DNA of 64,000 bases from Streptomyces cellostaticus (GCF_001513965.1 NZ_KQ948022.1:194850-258849), one strand, 5' to 3'. Positions 17,508 to 26,781 are shown, counted from the first letter of the stretch. Translations and numbers: made by a program. Notes: generated by a model not told the origin, from the letters alone.

Positions 17508-17574
17508 GCGCACCCTGATGCCGTGGTCGTCCTCGGCGCGGCCGACAGGGAGAGTCGTGGCGCGGTGCCGGTAC

Positions 17575-17589
17575 CCGGCGCAGCGCCGG
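17575..17589. terminator. Small GC-rich hairpin between convergent genes
   Basis: CCGGCG-CAG-CGCCGG lies between the ends of the glucosidase gene and the convergent ROK kinase gene. The stem is short (six bases), so it is a possible rather than a firm bidirectional terminator. Confidence 0.3.
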
Positions 17590-17593
17590 AGAG

Positions 17594-18526
17594 TCAGACG
17601 CGGGTGACCGTGGTGAGTTCCGCCCGGGCTCGGGACGCCGCGCCGACGGCCACGGCGTCGCTGCCCAGGTGGGCGGGCAGCACCCGGATCGGCTGTCCGC
17701 TCACCGGGGGGTCGGCGGTCAGCGTGCGCCGGACCGACGGCTCCAGGAGCGCCCACGCCCGGCTGACGCCCCCGCCGATCACGAAGGTGGTGATGTCCAG
17801 CAGGCCCGCGGTGACGAGGATCGCGCGGGCCACGGCGGCGCCGGCCGTCTCGTACACGGCGCACGCGTCCGGGTCGCCGAGCGCCGCCGCCTCGGCGACC
17901 CGCCGGGCGGTGGCCCTGCGCCCGGTCCGCTCGGCGTAGCGGGCGGCGATCGACCGGCCGGACGCCAGGGTTTCCAGGTGGCCGCGGCCCCCGCAGGTGC
18001 ACCGCAGGTCACCGAAGCCGGGCACATGGCCGATCTCGCCGGCCGCGCCGTGCGGACCGTCGTACAGCCCGCCGTCCAGCCACAGCGCGCCGCCGACTCC
18101 GGTGCCGAGGGTCATCCCGAACGCGTGCCGCTCGCCGGCGACCGCGCCCCGCGCGACCTCACCGCGCAGGAACGCGTTGACGTCGTTGTCCAGGTACGCC
18201 GGTACGCCCAGCGCCTCCTCGACCGTGGCCGTCACCGGGAAACCCGCCCAGTCACGGAAGGAGTCGCTGGCCACCAGGATCCACCCGGCCCTCGCGTCCA
18301 CCACACCCGCCGCACCGACCCCGACGCCGAGCAGCCGCCCCGGTGTGCGGTCGAGGAGCAGGCGCAGGGTGTCGAGCGCGGCTGCCACCATCGCCGCTCC
18401 GCCGCCGTCCGCCGGGGTGGGCACGGCGAGCCGGTCGATCACGCCGAGGTCCGCTGTGCACAGCACCACCTCGGTGGCCGTCCCTCCGATGTCGACACCG
18501 GCGAGCACTTCGGGAGTCGCCGTCAC
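17594..18526 (-). CDS. ROK-family sugar kinase
   Basis: The 310-residue protein has an N-terminal phosphate-binding motif (GVDIGGTATEVVL, residues about 10-22), the LDNDVNAFLRGE active-site segment, GTGVGGAL, GEIGHVPG (substrate His) and a zinc-site segment CTCGGRGHLE. In most ROK kinases the zinc motif ends GC.E; here the third Cys is replaced by His, so zinc could still be held by Cys2-His. It would phosphorylate a hexose or amino sugar with ATP in the cytoplasm. Its GTG start overlaps the stop of the ABC ATPase gene (GTGA), so it is the last gene of the importer operon. That placement suggests the imported compound contains or releases a sugar. It has no DNA-binding domain. Confidence 0.88.
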   Translation of the reverse strand: MTATPEVLAGVDIGGTATEVVLCTADLGVIDRLAVPTPADGGGAAMVAAALDTLRLLLDRTPGRLLGVGVGAAGVVDARAGWILVASDSFRDWAGFPVTATVEEALGVPAYLDNDVNAFLRGEVARGAVAGERHAFGMTLGTGVGGALWLDGGLYDGPHGAAGEIGHVPGFGDLRCTCGGRGHLETLASGRSIAARYAERTGRRATARRVAEAAALGDPDACAVYETAGAAVARAILVTAGLLDITTFVIGGGVSRAWALLEPSVRRTLTADPPVSGQPIRVLPAHLGSDAVAVGAASRARAELTTVTRV

Positions 18527-20196
18527 GTGGTGGCCTCCGCTGCGAGGGCGGACCGGCGTCGGCGTTGCAGCACGGGGTCCGGCACGGGCACCGCGGCGAT
18601 GAGCCGGCGTGTGTACTCCGTCTCCGGGCGCAGCAGCGTGGTCATGGTCGGCCCCTCCTCCTCGACGGCCCCGGCCCGCAGGACGACGACCCGCTGCGCG
18701 AACTCCTGCACCACGGCCAGGTCATGGGAGACGAACAGGCACGCGAAGCCCAGCTCGCCCTGCAACTCGGCGATCACCTCGAGCACCGTCCGCTGCACAC
18801 TCACGTCCAGCGCGCTGGTCGGCTCGTCCGCCACCAGCAGCCGCGGCTGAAGGACCAGAGCCCGAGCGAGGCTCACCCGCTGCCGCTGCCCGCCGGACAG
18901 CTCGCGCGGCCCGCGTTTCGCCAACCCATCGGAGAGTCTTACGAGTTCGAGCGCCTCGGCGACCCGTGCCCGCCGCTGAGGAGCGGACATGCCCCGTTGG
19001 TGCACCCGCAGCGGCTCGGCCACGCACTCCGCGACGCTCATCCGTGCGTCCAGCGAGGCCACCGGATCCTGTAGCACCACGCCCACACCGGACAGCAGCG
19101 AGCGCCGCGGCCGCCCGCGTGTCCGGGCGAGGTCGCTGCCGAAGAGCGTCACCGAGCCGGAGTCCGGGCGGACGAGTCCCAGTGCGACCCGGGCCGCCGT
19201 CGACTTGCCGGAGGCGGACTCGCCGACGAGGCCGACCGTCTCGCCGGCGCGGACGGTGAGGGACACGTCCGTGAGCGCCTTGACGGTACGGTGCCCGCGG
19301 CCGAAGCGCACCGAGACGTCCCGGAGCTCCACGACCGGCGCCGAGCCGGCCGGCTCTTTCGCGGAACCGGCACGCTCCGGCTTTTCGGCGTATTTGGCCC
19401 GCTCCGGCTCGGCGACCGTCAGCCGCGGCACGGCGGCCAGCAGGTGCCTGGTGTACTCGTGCCCCGGCCGCAGCAGAACCTCCTCCACCGGCCCGGTCTC
19501 CACGACCTCGCCCTCCAGCATCACCGCGACCCGGTCGGCGAAGTCCGCGACCACCCCCATGTTGTGCGTGACCAGCAGCACGCCCGTGCCCGAGTCGGCG
19601 GCCGACGCCCGAAGCAGGTCCAGGATCTCGGCCTGCACGGTGACGTCCAGGGCGGTCGTCGGCTCGTCGGCGATCAGCAGGCCGGGCGAGTTGGCGATCG
19701 CCATGGCGATGACCACCCGCTGCCGCTGTCCGCCCGACAGCTGGAACGGAAACGCCGACGCCCGACGCTCCGGCTCCGCAACGCCGACCCTGCGCAGCAG
19801 TTCGACCGCCGCACGGGCGGCCTCGGCGCGGGACACCCGCCGGTGGTTCCGGACGACCTCCGCGATCTGCGCGCCGACCCGGCTCAGCGGATCCAGCGCG
19901 GTGGCCGGCTCCTGGAACACCATGGAGACCGTACGGCCACGCAGCCTGGCCAGCGCGGACTCGTCGGCGCCGACGACCTCGGTGCCGTCCACCGAGATCC
20001 GGCCCGACACACGGGCGTTCTGCGCAAGCAGCCCCGTCGCGGCGAGCGCCACGGTCGACTTCCCGGAGCCCGACTCGCCGACCAGCGCCAGTGTCTCGCC
20101 CGGCCGGACGCGCAGGGACACGTCCCGTACGGCGGGCACGTCGCCCGTGTCGGTCGAGAAGGTCACCGCGAGGTTCTCGATACTCAGGACGGTCAT
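18523..20196 (-). CDS. Fused dipeptide/oligopeptide-type ABC ATPase (DppD-DppF)
   Basis: The 557-residue protein contains two complete ATPase domains in one chain. The first has Walker A GESGSGKS (residues 40-47), LSGGQRQRV and IADEPTTALD. The second, after a basic/acidic linker, has GESASGKS, LSGGQRQRV and VADEPTSALD. Opp/Dpp importers normally use two separate ATPases, and fused forms are common in actinobacteria. It powers uptake by the two permeases encoded upstream in the operon. Its ATG at 20196 overlaps the preceding permease stop, and its own stop overlaps the ROK kinase start. Confidence 0.94.
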   Translation of the reverse strand: MTVLSIENLAVTFSTDTGDVPAVRDVSLRVRPGETLALVGESGSGKSTVALAATGLLAQNARVSGRISVDGTEVVGADESALARLRGRTVSMVFQEPATALDPLSRVGAQIAEVVRNHRRVSRAEAARAAVELLRRVGVAEPERRASAFPFQLSGGQRQRVVIAMAIANSPGLLIADEPTTALDVTVQAEILDLLRASAADSGTGVLLVTHNMGVVADFADRVAVMLEGEVVETGPVEEVLLRPGHEYTRHLLAAVPRLTVAEPERAKYAEKPERAGSAKEPAGSAPVVELRDVSVRFGRGHRTVKALTDVSLTVRAGETVGLVGESASGKSTAARVALGLVRPDSGSVTLFGSDLARTRGRPRRSLLSGVGVVLQDPVASLDARMSVAECVAEPLRVHQRGMSAPQRRARVAEALELVRLSDGLAKRGPRELSGGQRQRVSLARALVLQPRLLVADEPTSALDVSVQRTVLEVIAELQGELGFACLFVSHDLAVVQEFAQRVVVLRAGAVEEEGPTMTTLLRPETEYTRRLIAAVPVPDPVLQRRRRSALAAEATT

Positions 20197-21074
20197 CCGC
20201 GCCCCCTCACGTCGAAGGCGTCGCGCAGCCCGTCGCCGATCGCGTTGAACGCACAGACCACGAGGATGATCGCGAGGCCCGGCGGAACGATCAGCCACCA
20301 GCGTCCGGAGTACGCGGCCGTCAGACCGGCCGACAGCATGCCGCCCCAGTCGGTCGACGGTGGCTGGACGCCCAGGCCGAGATAGGACACGTAGGCCACG
20401 AGCAGGATCGCGTCGGCGACCTGGAACGTCGCCGCGACCACGATCGTGGACACCGAGTTGGGCAGGATGTGCCGCCCGATCGCCCGGCCGTGGGTGCCGC
20501 CGATGGCGCGCAGCGTCAGGACGTAGTCCCTGCTCTTCAGCGTGAGCGTCTCCGCCCGCACCAGCCGGGACGGCACCAGCCACGACACCAGCCCGAGCAC
20601 GACGATCAGGCCGAGCGTGTCCGGGGTGGTGATGGCGGAGACCACGAGCAGGATGAACAGCGCCGGGATGGCGATGCCCGCGTCGACGATCCGCATCATC
20701 ACCGCGTCCAGCCAGCCGCCGGCGTAGCCCGCGACCGCGCCCCACACCGTGCCGACGACGGTGGCGAGGACCCCGGAGGCGAGCCCGACGAGCAGCGAGA
20801 CCTTCCCGCCGTACATGAGCCGCCCGAACTCGTCGTGCCCGACGGCGTCCGTGCCCAGCAGCCGCGCGCCGCCCGGCGCGAGGTTGACCTGGGTCAGGTC
20901 GGTGTGCGTCTGGTCCGTCGGGTGGATCAGTGGGCCGACGAAGCAGAAGAGCAGGAAGAGCACCACCACCGCGAGTCCGGCGACGGCCGGCCTGTTGTGG
21001 GCGAACCGGCGCAGCGGCAGGCGGTAGCCCGCCACCGGCTCGAGGGCCGAAGAGGCCCGGAGTACGGCAGTCAT
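20193..21074 (-). CDS. Opp/Dpp-type ABC permease (DppC-like)
   Basis: This 293-residue integral membrane protein begins with a short cytoplasmic tail, one transmembrane segment (AVAGLAVVVLFLLFCFVGPLI), an extracytoplasmic loop with GTDAVGHDEFGRLMYGGKVSL (the DppC hallmark) and five more segments. The EAA-like loop (RAIGGTHGRAIGRHILPN) contacts the ATPase. It is coupled by ATGA overlaps on both sides, within a five-gene transcript. Confidence 0.93.
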   Translation of the reverse strand: MTAVLRASSALEPVAGYRLPLRRFAHNRPAVAGLAVVVLFLLFCFVGPLIHPTDQTHTDLTQVNLAPGGARLLGTDAVGHDEFGRLMYGGKVSLLVGLASGVLATVVGTVWGAVAGYAGGWLDAVMMRIVDAGIAIPALFILLVVSAITTPDTLGLIVVLGLVSWLVPSRLVRAETLTLKSRDYVLTLRAIGGTHGRAIGRHILPNSVSTIVVAATFQVADAILLVAYVSYLGLGVQPPSTDWGGMLSAGLTAAYSGRWWLIVPPGLAIILVVCAFNAIGDGLRDAFDVRGRG

Positions 21075-22030
21075 GTCCGTTCCGCCTTCACTCGGGGGTC
21101 TACGATCCGCTGCACGACGTCGGCCAGCAGCGTGCCGATCACTGTGGCGACGGAGATGACGAGGACGCAGCCGAGCAGCACCGGATAGTCGGAGGACTGC
21201 GCGGCGCTCCAGAACAGCAGTCCCATGCCCGGATAGTTGAAGAGCTGTTCGACGACGAGGGCGCCGCCGAAGAGCACGGGCACGTAGTAACCGAGCATGG
21301 CGATCACGGGCGTCAGGGAGTTGCGGAAGACGTGCTTCCACAGGATTGCCGCCGGCCGGGAGCCGCCGGCGCGGGCGGTGCGTACGTAGTCCTCGGCGAG
21401 GTTCTCGAGCGTCGCGGCCCGCATGTACCGGCTGAACACGGCGACCATGGACGCGGCCCCGGTGAGCACCGGCAGGACGAGTGCCACCGGGTCCGCGAAC
21501 ACCTGGGACAGCGTGTCGCCCTGGGGCGCCTGCGAGGGGAACCAGCGCAGGGTCTGGGTGAACACCAGGATCAGCAGCAGCCCCAGGAAGTACACCGGCG
21601 TCGAGTACGCGACGAAGCCGAGCGCCGTGACGACGTGGTCGGCCGGCTTGTTGCGCCGCACCGCCTGCCACATCCCGAGCGGGATCGCCGGCGCCAGACC
21701 GGCCAGCGCGGACAGCACGGTCAGCACCAGGGTCTTCGGCAGACGCTGTTCGATGAGCCGGGAGACGGCGTCGTTGAGGGTGTACGAGGTACCGAGGTCG
21801 CCGTGCAGGAGGGTGCGCAGGTAGTAGACGTACTGGACGGGGAGCGGCCGGTCCAGGCCCTGTTCGTGGTTGAACGCGGCGATCTGCTGGGCCGTGGCCT
21901 GCGGGCCGAGGATCCCGCGTGCGGGCCCTCCGGGCAGGGCGTGCAGCAGGCAGAAGACCACGACCGTGACGATGAGGATCACGGCCAGAGCCTGCAGGAG
22001 CCGCCGGGCGAGGTACAGCGTGGTCTCCAT
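21071..22030 (-). CDS. Opp/Dpp-type ABC permease (DppB-like)
   Basis: The 319-residue membrane protein starts with the family hallmark RRLLQALAVILIVTVVVFCLLHALPGGPAR. It then has the LGLDRPL-like loop (LDRPLPVQYVYYL), GDLGTSY and six transmembrane segments, with an EAA-type loop (TARAGGSRPAAILWKHVFRNS). It pairs with the DppC-like protein. The ATG at 22030 lies two bases beyond the binding-protein stop, showing tight coupling. Confidence 0.93.
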   Translation of the reverse strand: METTLYLARRLLQALAVILIVTVVVFCLLHALPGGPARGILGPQATAQQIAAFNHEQGLDRPLPVQYVYYLRTLLHGDLGTSYTLNDAVSRLIEQRLPKTLVLTVLSALAGLAPAIPLGMWQAVRRNKPADHVVTALGFVAYSTPVYFLGLLLILVFTQTLRWFPSQAPQGDTLSQVFADPVALVLPVLTGAASMVAVFSRYMRAATLENLAEDYVRTARAGGSRPAAILWKHVFRNSLTPVIAMLGYYVPVLFGGALVVEQLFNYPGMGLLFWSAAQSSDYPVLLGCVLVISVATVIGTLLADVVQRIVDPRVKAERT

Positions 22031-22032
22031 GC

Positions 22033-23823
22033 TCAGCTGCTCCACTTCCACTGCGCCGGATGGAAGTTGGCGAGGGAGTCCTGGGAGAAGCCCCCGAGGC
22101 CCTTGCGGATGACGGAGATCTGGTAGACGGGCTCCGGCAGCCAGATCACCGGCAGGTCCCGGGCGAGGGCCGCGCTGTAGTCCTGGACCGCTCTGTTCGA
22201 ACTCGACGTCGTGGACCGGGAGATGAGCCTGTCGACCTCGGGGCTGGAGTACGTGCCGAAGTTCGAGCCGCCCTTGGACTGAAACAGCGAGTCGCCGGTC
22301 GGGAACGCGGGGAAGTACCAGCTGCCCGCGGTCCCGAAGAAGGACAGCTGCCACGTGCAGATCGACTGCCCGGCGGTGCACTGCGGGGTCTGGGAGAGCA
22401 CCGAGTTCACCGGCGCGGTCCTGATGGAGAACTTGATCCCGGTCTTCGCGAGCGAGGACTGGATGGCGCTCATCATGTTGTCGGTCACCGTCGATCCGGA
22501 CTGCGACATCACCCGCATCGCGAACTCGGTGCCCCGGGCGACCCCCGCACCGCACTGCGTGGCGCCGGTACCGGGGTCCGTACAGGTCATGACCCCGCCC
22601 TGCTCGGTCCAGCCGTGGCCGGTGAGCAGTGCACGGGCGGCCGAGGTCGAGAACGGGTACGGGTTCTTCTTCTGCGCCGGTGAGACGAACACGGACGCCT
22701 GGCCCTGGGGGATCGGACCGTAGCCGGGCACCGCCGTGCCATTGAAGATCACCTTCGCCAGGCTGGTCTGGTCGATCGACCGCTGCACGGCCTGGCGGGC
22801 GTAGAGCTGCCTGAACACGGCGCCCATGGCCGGGTTGTTGAAGTTGTACGGCATGTACGTGATCGCCCAGCCGGACCACGGCTGCACCGAGTAACCCTGG
22901 GCGGTGAACCGATCCTTCTGATCGAGGTCCGTCGCCTCGATGTAGCCGTAGTCGACGGTTCCCGAGCGCAGCGCGTTCTTCTCGGCGTCCGCCGTGGTGA
23001 ACGGGAGCAGGTTCACCGTCGGGATGCCGGGCTTCTCACCGCCGTCGTACGTCCTGTTGGCGGTCAGGACCACCTTGCCGGCGGTGGAGAAGGACCGGAC
23101 CGCGTACGGGCCGCTGATGGTCCTCCACAGGGCGTCCTTCTCGTAACCGGCGATGTTCTTCGCCGCGTTGTTGAGGTACGTCCACACCTGCCTGGCGCCC
23201 GCGGCGGTGCGGTCGCCGTCGGACACCCGCGCCGAGGCGCCCGTCCTGTCCCAGGCATGCTGCGGCAGCGGGGTGATGCTGCTCAGCTCGTTGGCCAGCA
23301 TCCACTGAGAGTTGTAGGTCCCGTCGAAGGTGAGGGTGAAGTGGCGGGCGTCCTGCGTCTTGAACGACGTCCAGTTGTCGGGCGCCTTGCCGGGGTTGTA
23401 GCCCGCCCACTCGGCCTTGTTCGCCTTGATGAGGTTGAACCAGAACTCGACGTCCCGTGACGTGACGGGTTTGCCGTCGCTCCAGTGCCGGTCGCCCAGT
23501 GTGATCCGCACGCTCTTGCCGTCGGCGGCGAAGTCGGCGGCGGTGGCGACGGAACCGGCCTTGTTCCAGGCGATCCGGCCGGTGGAGCCGTCGTAGGCGA
23601 CGAGCGGTTCCCACAACGTGTTCGCGATGGAGATGTTGTTGGTGTTCAGATGCGCGGCGGTGCCGATCGGGAGGATCCAGTTCGGGGTGAAGTTCGCGGG
23701 CAGCGCGTAGTCGATCGAGTCACGGGATGCGGACGACGTTCCGCTCGTCCCGGAACAGCCCGCGAGCAGCAGCGTGCCCGCGGACAGTGCGGAGGCGAGG
23801 AGCCTCGTGCGAGCAGGGGACAT
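22033..23823 (-). CDS. Extracellular solute-binding lipoprotein, family 5 (peptide/oligosaccharide)
   Basis: The 596-residue precursor has a lipoprotein signal (SALSAGTLLLAGC, Cys at about residue 23) followed by the SBP family 5 fold: NTLWEPLVAYDGSTGRIAW, LGDRHWSDGKPVTSRDVEFWFNLI, and late segments with DRLISRSTTSSS. Family 5 proteins bind peptides, nickel or, in some cases, oligosaccharides. It is the first gene of an operon (binding protein, two permeases, fused ATPase, ROK kinase). A GAGGTGAAC ribosome site precedes the ATG at 23823. A ROK repressor is divergent 185 bp away. The ROK kinase in the operon makes a sugar-containing ligand plausible. Confidence 0.92.
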   Translation of the reverse strand: MSPARTRLLASALSAGTLLLAGCSGTSGTSSASRDSIDYALPANFTPNWILPIGTAAHLNTNNISIANTLWEPLVAYDGSTGRIAWNKAGSVATAADFAADGKSVRITLGDRHWSDGKPVTSRDVEFWFNLIKANKAEWAGYNPGKAPDNWTSFKTQDARHFTLTFDGTYNSQWMLANELSSITPLPQHAWDRTGASARVSDGDRTAAGARQVWTYLNNAAKNIAGYEKDALWRTISGPYAVRSFSTAGKVVLTANRTYDGGEKPGIPTVNLLPFTTADAEKNALRSGTVDYGYIEATDLDQKDRFTAQGYSVQPWSGWAITYMPYNFNNPAMGAVFRQLYARQAVQRSIDQTSLAKVIFNGTAVPGYGPIPQGQASVFVSPAQKKNPYPFSTSAARALLTGHGWTEQGGVMTCTDPGTGATQCGAGVARGTEFAMRVMSQSGSTVTDNMMSAIQSSLAKTGIKFSIRTAPVNSVLSQTPQCTAGQSICTWQLSFFGTAGSWYFPAFPTGDSLFQSKGGSNFGTYSSPEVDRLISRSTTSSSNRAVQDYSAALARDLPVIWLPEPVYQISVIRKGLGGFSQDSLANFHPAQWKWSS

Positions 23824-23903
23824 GGTTCACCTCGGGGGAGTGGGAGGGGCCGGAGGTGGGCGGGAAGCCAGTCAACGACCGTCATGCCCGAAGAAACAGA
23901 CGC

Positions 23904-23931
23904 ACTGCTGTAAAAAGCCTGTTACTGCTGT
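23904..23931. promoter_or_regulatory. Direct repeat ACTGCTGT, candidate ROK-repressor site
   Basis: ACTGCTGT occurs at 23904-23911 and again at 23924-23931, exactly 20 bp (about two helical turns) apart, in the 185-bp space between the divergent binding-protein and ROK-regulator genes. The surrounding bases are unusually A/T-rich for the window. Tandem sites on one DNA face suggest binding of a dimer pair. Inference from spacing and position only. Confidence 0.4.
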
Positions 23932-24008
23932 TCTGGGAAAAGTGAAGCGGGGCGGTCGCGGGCATACGCTCGATGCCTCGACCGTCGATGCCGGAAGTGG
24001 TTTCGCCC

Positions 24009-25205
24009 ATGACCGAAAAAAGTCCGCCGCGCAGGAAACACACCTCGGGAGTCTCGTCGTTGGCCGAGCGAGTGCTCGAACTCCTCGCCTCCGGGCAGGC
24101 GTCGACGCGTACGGAGCTCGCGGGACTGCTCGCAGCCGCCCCGTCGACGATCTCGTTCACGGTGAGCCAGCTGCTGGCCCTCGGACTGGTCGCCGAAGAG
24201 GGCACGGTGACCTCGACCGGTGGGCGGCCGCGCAAGGCCCTGCGTCTCGGCGGCAGCGACGGCTTCGCGGTGGCGGCCGAACTCGGCGGCAGACACGCCC
24301 ACATCGGGGTGGTGCTGGCCGGCGGCGGGCTCACCGACGTGTCCACCGTGCCGTTCGCGACGGACGAAGGCCCCGAGGCCGCACTGCCCGGACTCGCCGC
24401 GACTCTGGAGACGCTCGCCGAGCAGCACGGCCGGCACGTGCTGAAAGGCGTCGGCCTCTCGCTCCCCGGGCCGGTCGACCTCGCCTCCGGTGTCGTCACG
24501 CTCCCGTCCCGGATGCCCGGCTGGAACCGCTTCCCCGTCCGCGCCTGGCTCGAGGACCGCTTCGGCGTCCCCGCCGCCATCGAGAACGACGCCAACTGCA
24601 TGGCCGTCGGCGAGCACATCGTGCAGCCGGCCGAGCGCCGGCAGTCGATCATGGTGAAAGCCGGTACGGCGATCGGGGCGGGCGTCATCGCCGACGGGCG
24701 GCTCTACCGTGGAGGCTCGGGCGTCGCCGGTGAGATCACTCACGTCCGGGTCGAGGCCGCCCACGACATACCCTGCTCCTGCGGCAACACCGGCTGTCTG
24801 GAGACCGTGGCCTCGGGCGCGGCGCTCGTCCGGATCTTGCGCGAGCGGGGTCTGGGGGTGACGTCCACCGAGGACGTCGTACGGCTTGCCTCGGACGCCG
24901 ACCCCGAAACCACGCGTGCGGTCCGGCAGGCCGGGCGCTACCTCGGCATGGTGCTGGCCGCCAACGTCAACTTCTTCAACCCGGACGCGGTGTATCTCGG
25001 CGGGATCCTGTCCACGCTCGAGCCCTTCGTCGCCGCCGTACGGAGCCAGTTGTACGAGGGCTGCCATCCGCTGGTGACCGAGCACCTGGCGATCGAGAGG
25101 GCGAGTCTCGGCGCCGACGCGGGGCTGGTCGGCGCGGGCCAGTTCGCGCTGCAACGGGCGCTCGCCGAGGCATTGCGCGCGGTCACCGGCAACCACCACC
25201 CCTGA
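24009..25205 (+). CDS. ROK-family transcriptional regulator (NagC/XylR type)
   Basis: This 398-residue protein has an N-terminal winged helix (residues about 20-80: AERVLELLASGQASTRTELAGLLAAAPSTISFTVSQLL) and a C-terminal ROK sugar-binding domain with GLSLPGPVDL, ENDANCMAVGE, GTAIGAGV, GEITHVRV and a canonical zinc motif CSCGNTGCLE. Unlike the kinase at 17594 it has a DNA-binding domain. It probably represses the divergent importer operon and itself, with a sugar as effector. The ATG at 24009 is preferred because GGAAGTGG lies eight bases upstream; in-frame ATGs at 23973 and 23988 have no such site. The M81 peptidase gene follows 67 bp downstream, likely co-transcribed. Confidence 0.9.
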   Translation: MTEKSPPRRKHTSGVSSLAERVLELLASGQASTRTELAGLLAAAPSTISFTVSQLLALGLVAEEGTVTSTGGRPRKALRLGGSDGFAVAAELGGRHAHIGVVLAGGGLTDVSTVPFATDEGPEAALPGLAATLETLAEQHGRHVLKGVGLSLPGPVDLASGVVTLPSRMPGWNRFPVRAWLEDRFGVPAAIENDANCMAVGEHIVQPAERRQSIMVKAGTAIGAGVIADGRLYRGGSGVAGEITHVRVEAAHDIPCSCGNTGCLETVASGAALVRILRERGLGVTSTEDVVRLASDADPETTRAVRQAGRYLGMVLAANVNFFNPDAVYLGGILSTLEPFVAAVRSQLYEGCHPLVTEHLAIERASLGADAGLVGAGQFALQRALAEALRAVTGNHHP

Positions 25206-25272
25206 CACCGGGCACGGGCAGCCGCCTTCGGAGGGCCCCGGCCACCACCCCCAGTCAACTCACGGAGAAGCC

Positions 25273-26781
25273 ATGTCAGCACCCCGTCCCGTGATCGCCG
25301 TCGCCGGTCTCGGCATCGAGTCGTCCACCTTCTCCCCGGCCCGCACCGAGGCCGCCGCCTTCCACCCGGAGCGCGGCGCCGAAGTCCTCACCCGCTACCC
25401 GTTCCTGGCGCCCGGAAAGCCGCTGCGCGCCGCCGCCGACTGGCGCGGGGTCCTGGTCGGCAAGGCCCTGCCCGGCGGCACGGTGACGGCATCCGCGTAC
25501 GCCGACCTGTCCGGCGAACTCATCGCGAGACTAGGTGAGTTGGGGCCGATCGACGGCCTCTGGTACGACATCCACGGCGCGATGACCGTCGAAGGCCTGG
25601 ACGACGCGGAGGCGGAACTGCTGGCCCGCATCCGCGAGACCGTCGGCCCGGACGTGATCGTCTCGGCCTCCATGGACCTGCACGGCAACGTCTCCCGCGC
25701 CCTGGTCCACCTCACTGACCTGATCACCTGCTACCGCACGGCCCCGCACGAGGACGCCATGGAGACCAAGGAGCGCGCCGCCCGCAACCTCGTCGGCCAG
25801 TTGGCGGGCGGCGGACCCCGCCCTGTGAAGGCGTGGATCCCGGTGCCGGTACTGCTGGCAGGCGAGCAGACCTCGACCCGGATCGAGCCCGCCAAGAGCG
25901 TGTATGCGGCCGTCGAGGAGGTGGCGGCCGCCGAGGGGGTGACGGACGCGGCGATCTGGGTCGGCTACGCGTGGGCGGACGAACCGCGCAACCGGGCTGC
26001 CGTGGTGGTCACCGGTCCCGACGAGGCCGCCGTCACCGCCGGCGCCGAGCGTCTGGCCCACGGCTTCTGGGACGCGCGGCACGCATTCGCCTTCGTCGCC
26101 CCCACCGGCGCCCTGGACGACTGCCTCGACGAGGCACTCGCCTCCCTGGCGCGGCCCTACTTCGTCAGCGACACCGGCGACAACCCGACGGCCGGTGGCG
26201 CGGGCGACGTGACGTGGGGGCTTCGCCAGGTGTTGGCCCGCCCGGAGTTCCAGGACCCGTCCGGCCCGACCGTGCTGTACGCCTCGCTGCCGGGTCCGGC
26301 CGCGGTCGACAGGGCTGTGCGGGCGGGCGTCGGCGCCACGGTCACCGTCACCGCGGGCGCGGAGGTCGACGACCGGCACGCCGGGCCGCTCACCATGACC
26401 GGCGTGGTGCACGCGGTACGGCACGGTGACCGGGACGCACAGACGGAGGTCGTGCTGCGGGTCGGCAGCATCTACGTGATCCTGACCCGGCTCCGCAAGC
26501 CGTACCACCACGAACACGACTTCACCGACCTCGAGTTGAACCCGCGTACGGCCGATATCGTCATCGTCAAGATCGGCTACCTGGAACCGGAGCTCTTCGC
26601 CATGGCCGCCGGCTGGAAGATGGCACTCACGCCGGGCGGCGTCGACCAGGACCTGCTGCGACTCCGCCACCACCGCATCCGTCGGCCGATGTTCCCCTTC
26701 GACCCGAAGATGCCCGCCCCGGACCTCACGGCCCGGATCGTCGCCTCCTCGAACGGGCCGCTCACCGGGCCCGAGGAGTGA
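25273..26781 (+). CDS. M81-family metallopeptidase (MlrC-like)
   Basis: The 502-residue cytoplasmic protein matches the MlrC/DUF1485 family: WYDIHGAM, SMDLHGNVS and TAPHED supply metal-binding His/Asp residues in the N-terminal half, DTGDNPTAGG lies near residue 300, and the MlrC C-terminal domain follows with ILTRLRKPYHHEHDF. Characterised MlrC hydrolyses the linear tetrapeptide formed during microcystin breakdown; most relatives in soil bacteria have unknown natural substrates. It is downstream of the ROK repressor, facing away from the importer operon. I infer that it processes the peptide part of an imported compound. A GGAGAAG ribosome site precedes the ATG. Confidence 0.88.
   Translation: MSAPRPVIAVAGLGIESSTFSPARTEAAAFHPERGAEVLTRYPFLAPGKPLRAAADWRGVLVGKALPGGTVTASAYADLSGELIARLGELGPIDGLWYDIHGAMTVEGLDDAEAELLARIRETVGPDVIVSASMDLHGNVSRALVHLTDLITCYRTAPHEDAMETKERAARNLVGQLAGGGPRPVKAWIPVPVLLAGEQTSTRIEPAKSVYAAVEEVAAAEGVTDAAIWVGYAWADEPRNRAAVVVTGPDEAAVTAGAERLAHGFWDARHAFAFVAPTGALDDCLDEALASLARPYFVSDTGDNPTAGGAGDVTWGLRQVLARPEFQDPSGPTVLYASLPGPAAVDRAVRAGVGATVTVTAGAEVDDRHAGPLTMTGVVHAVRHGDRDAQTEVVLRVGSIYVILTRLRKPYHHEHDFTDLELNPRTADIVIVKIGYLEPELFAMAAGWKMALTPGGVDQDLLRLRHHRIRRPMFPFDPKMPAPDLTARIVASSNGPLTGPEE

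Noticed and set aside
14802-18002. Minus-strand frame of over 1000 codons
   Set aside because: It is antisense to the permease and glucosidase genes and is a product of GC-biased codon use, with no domain.
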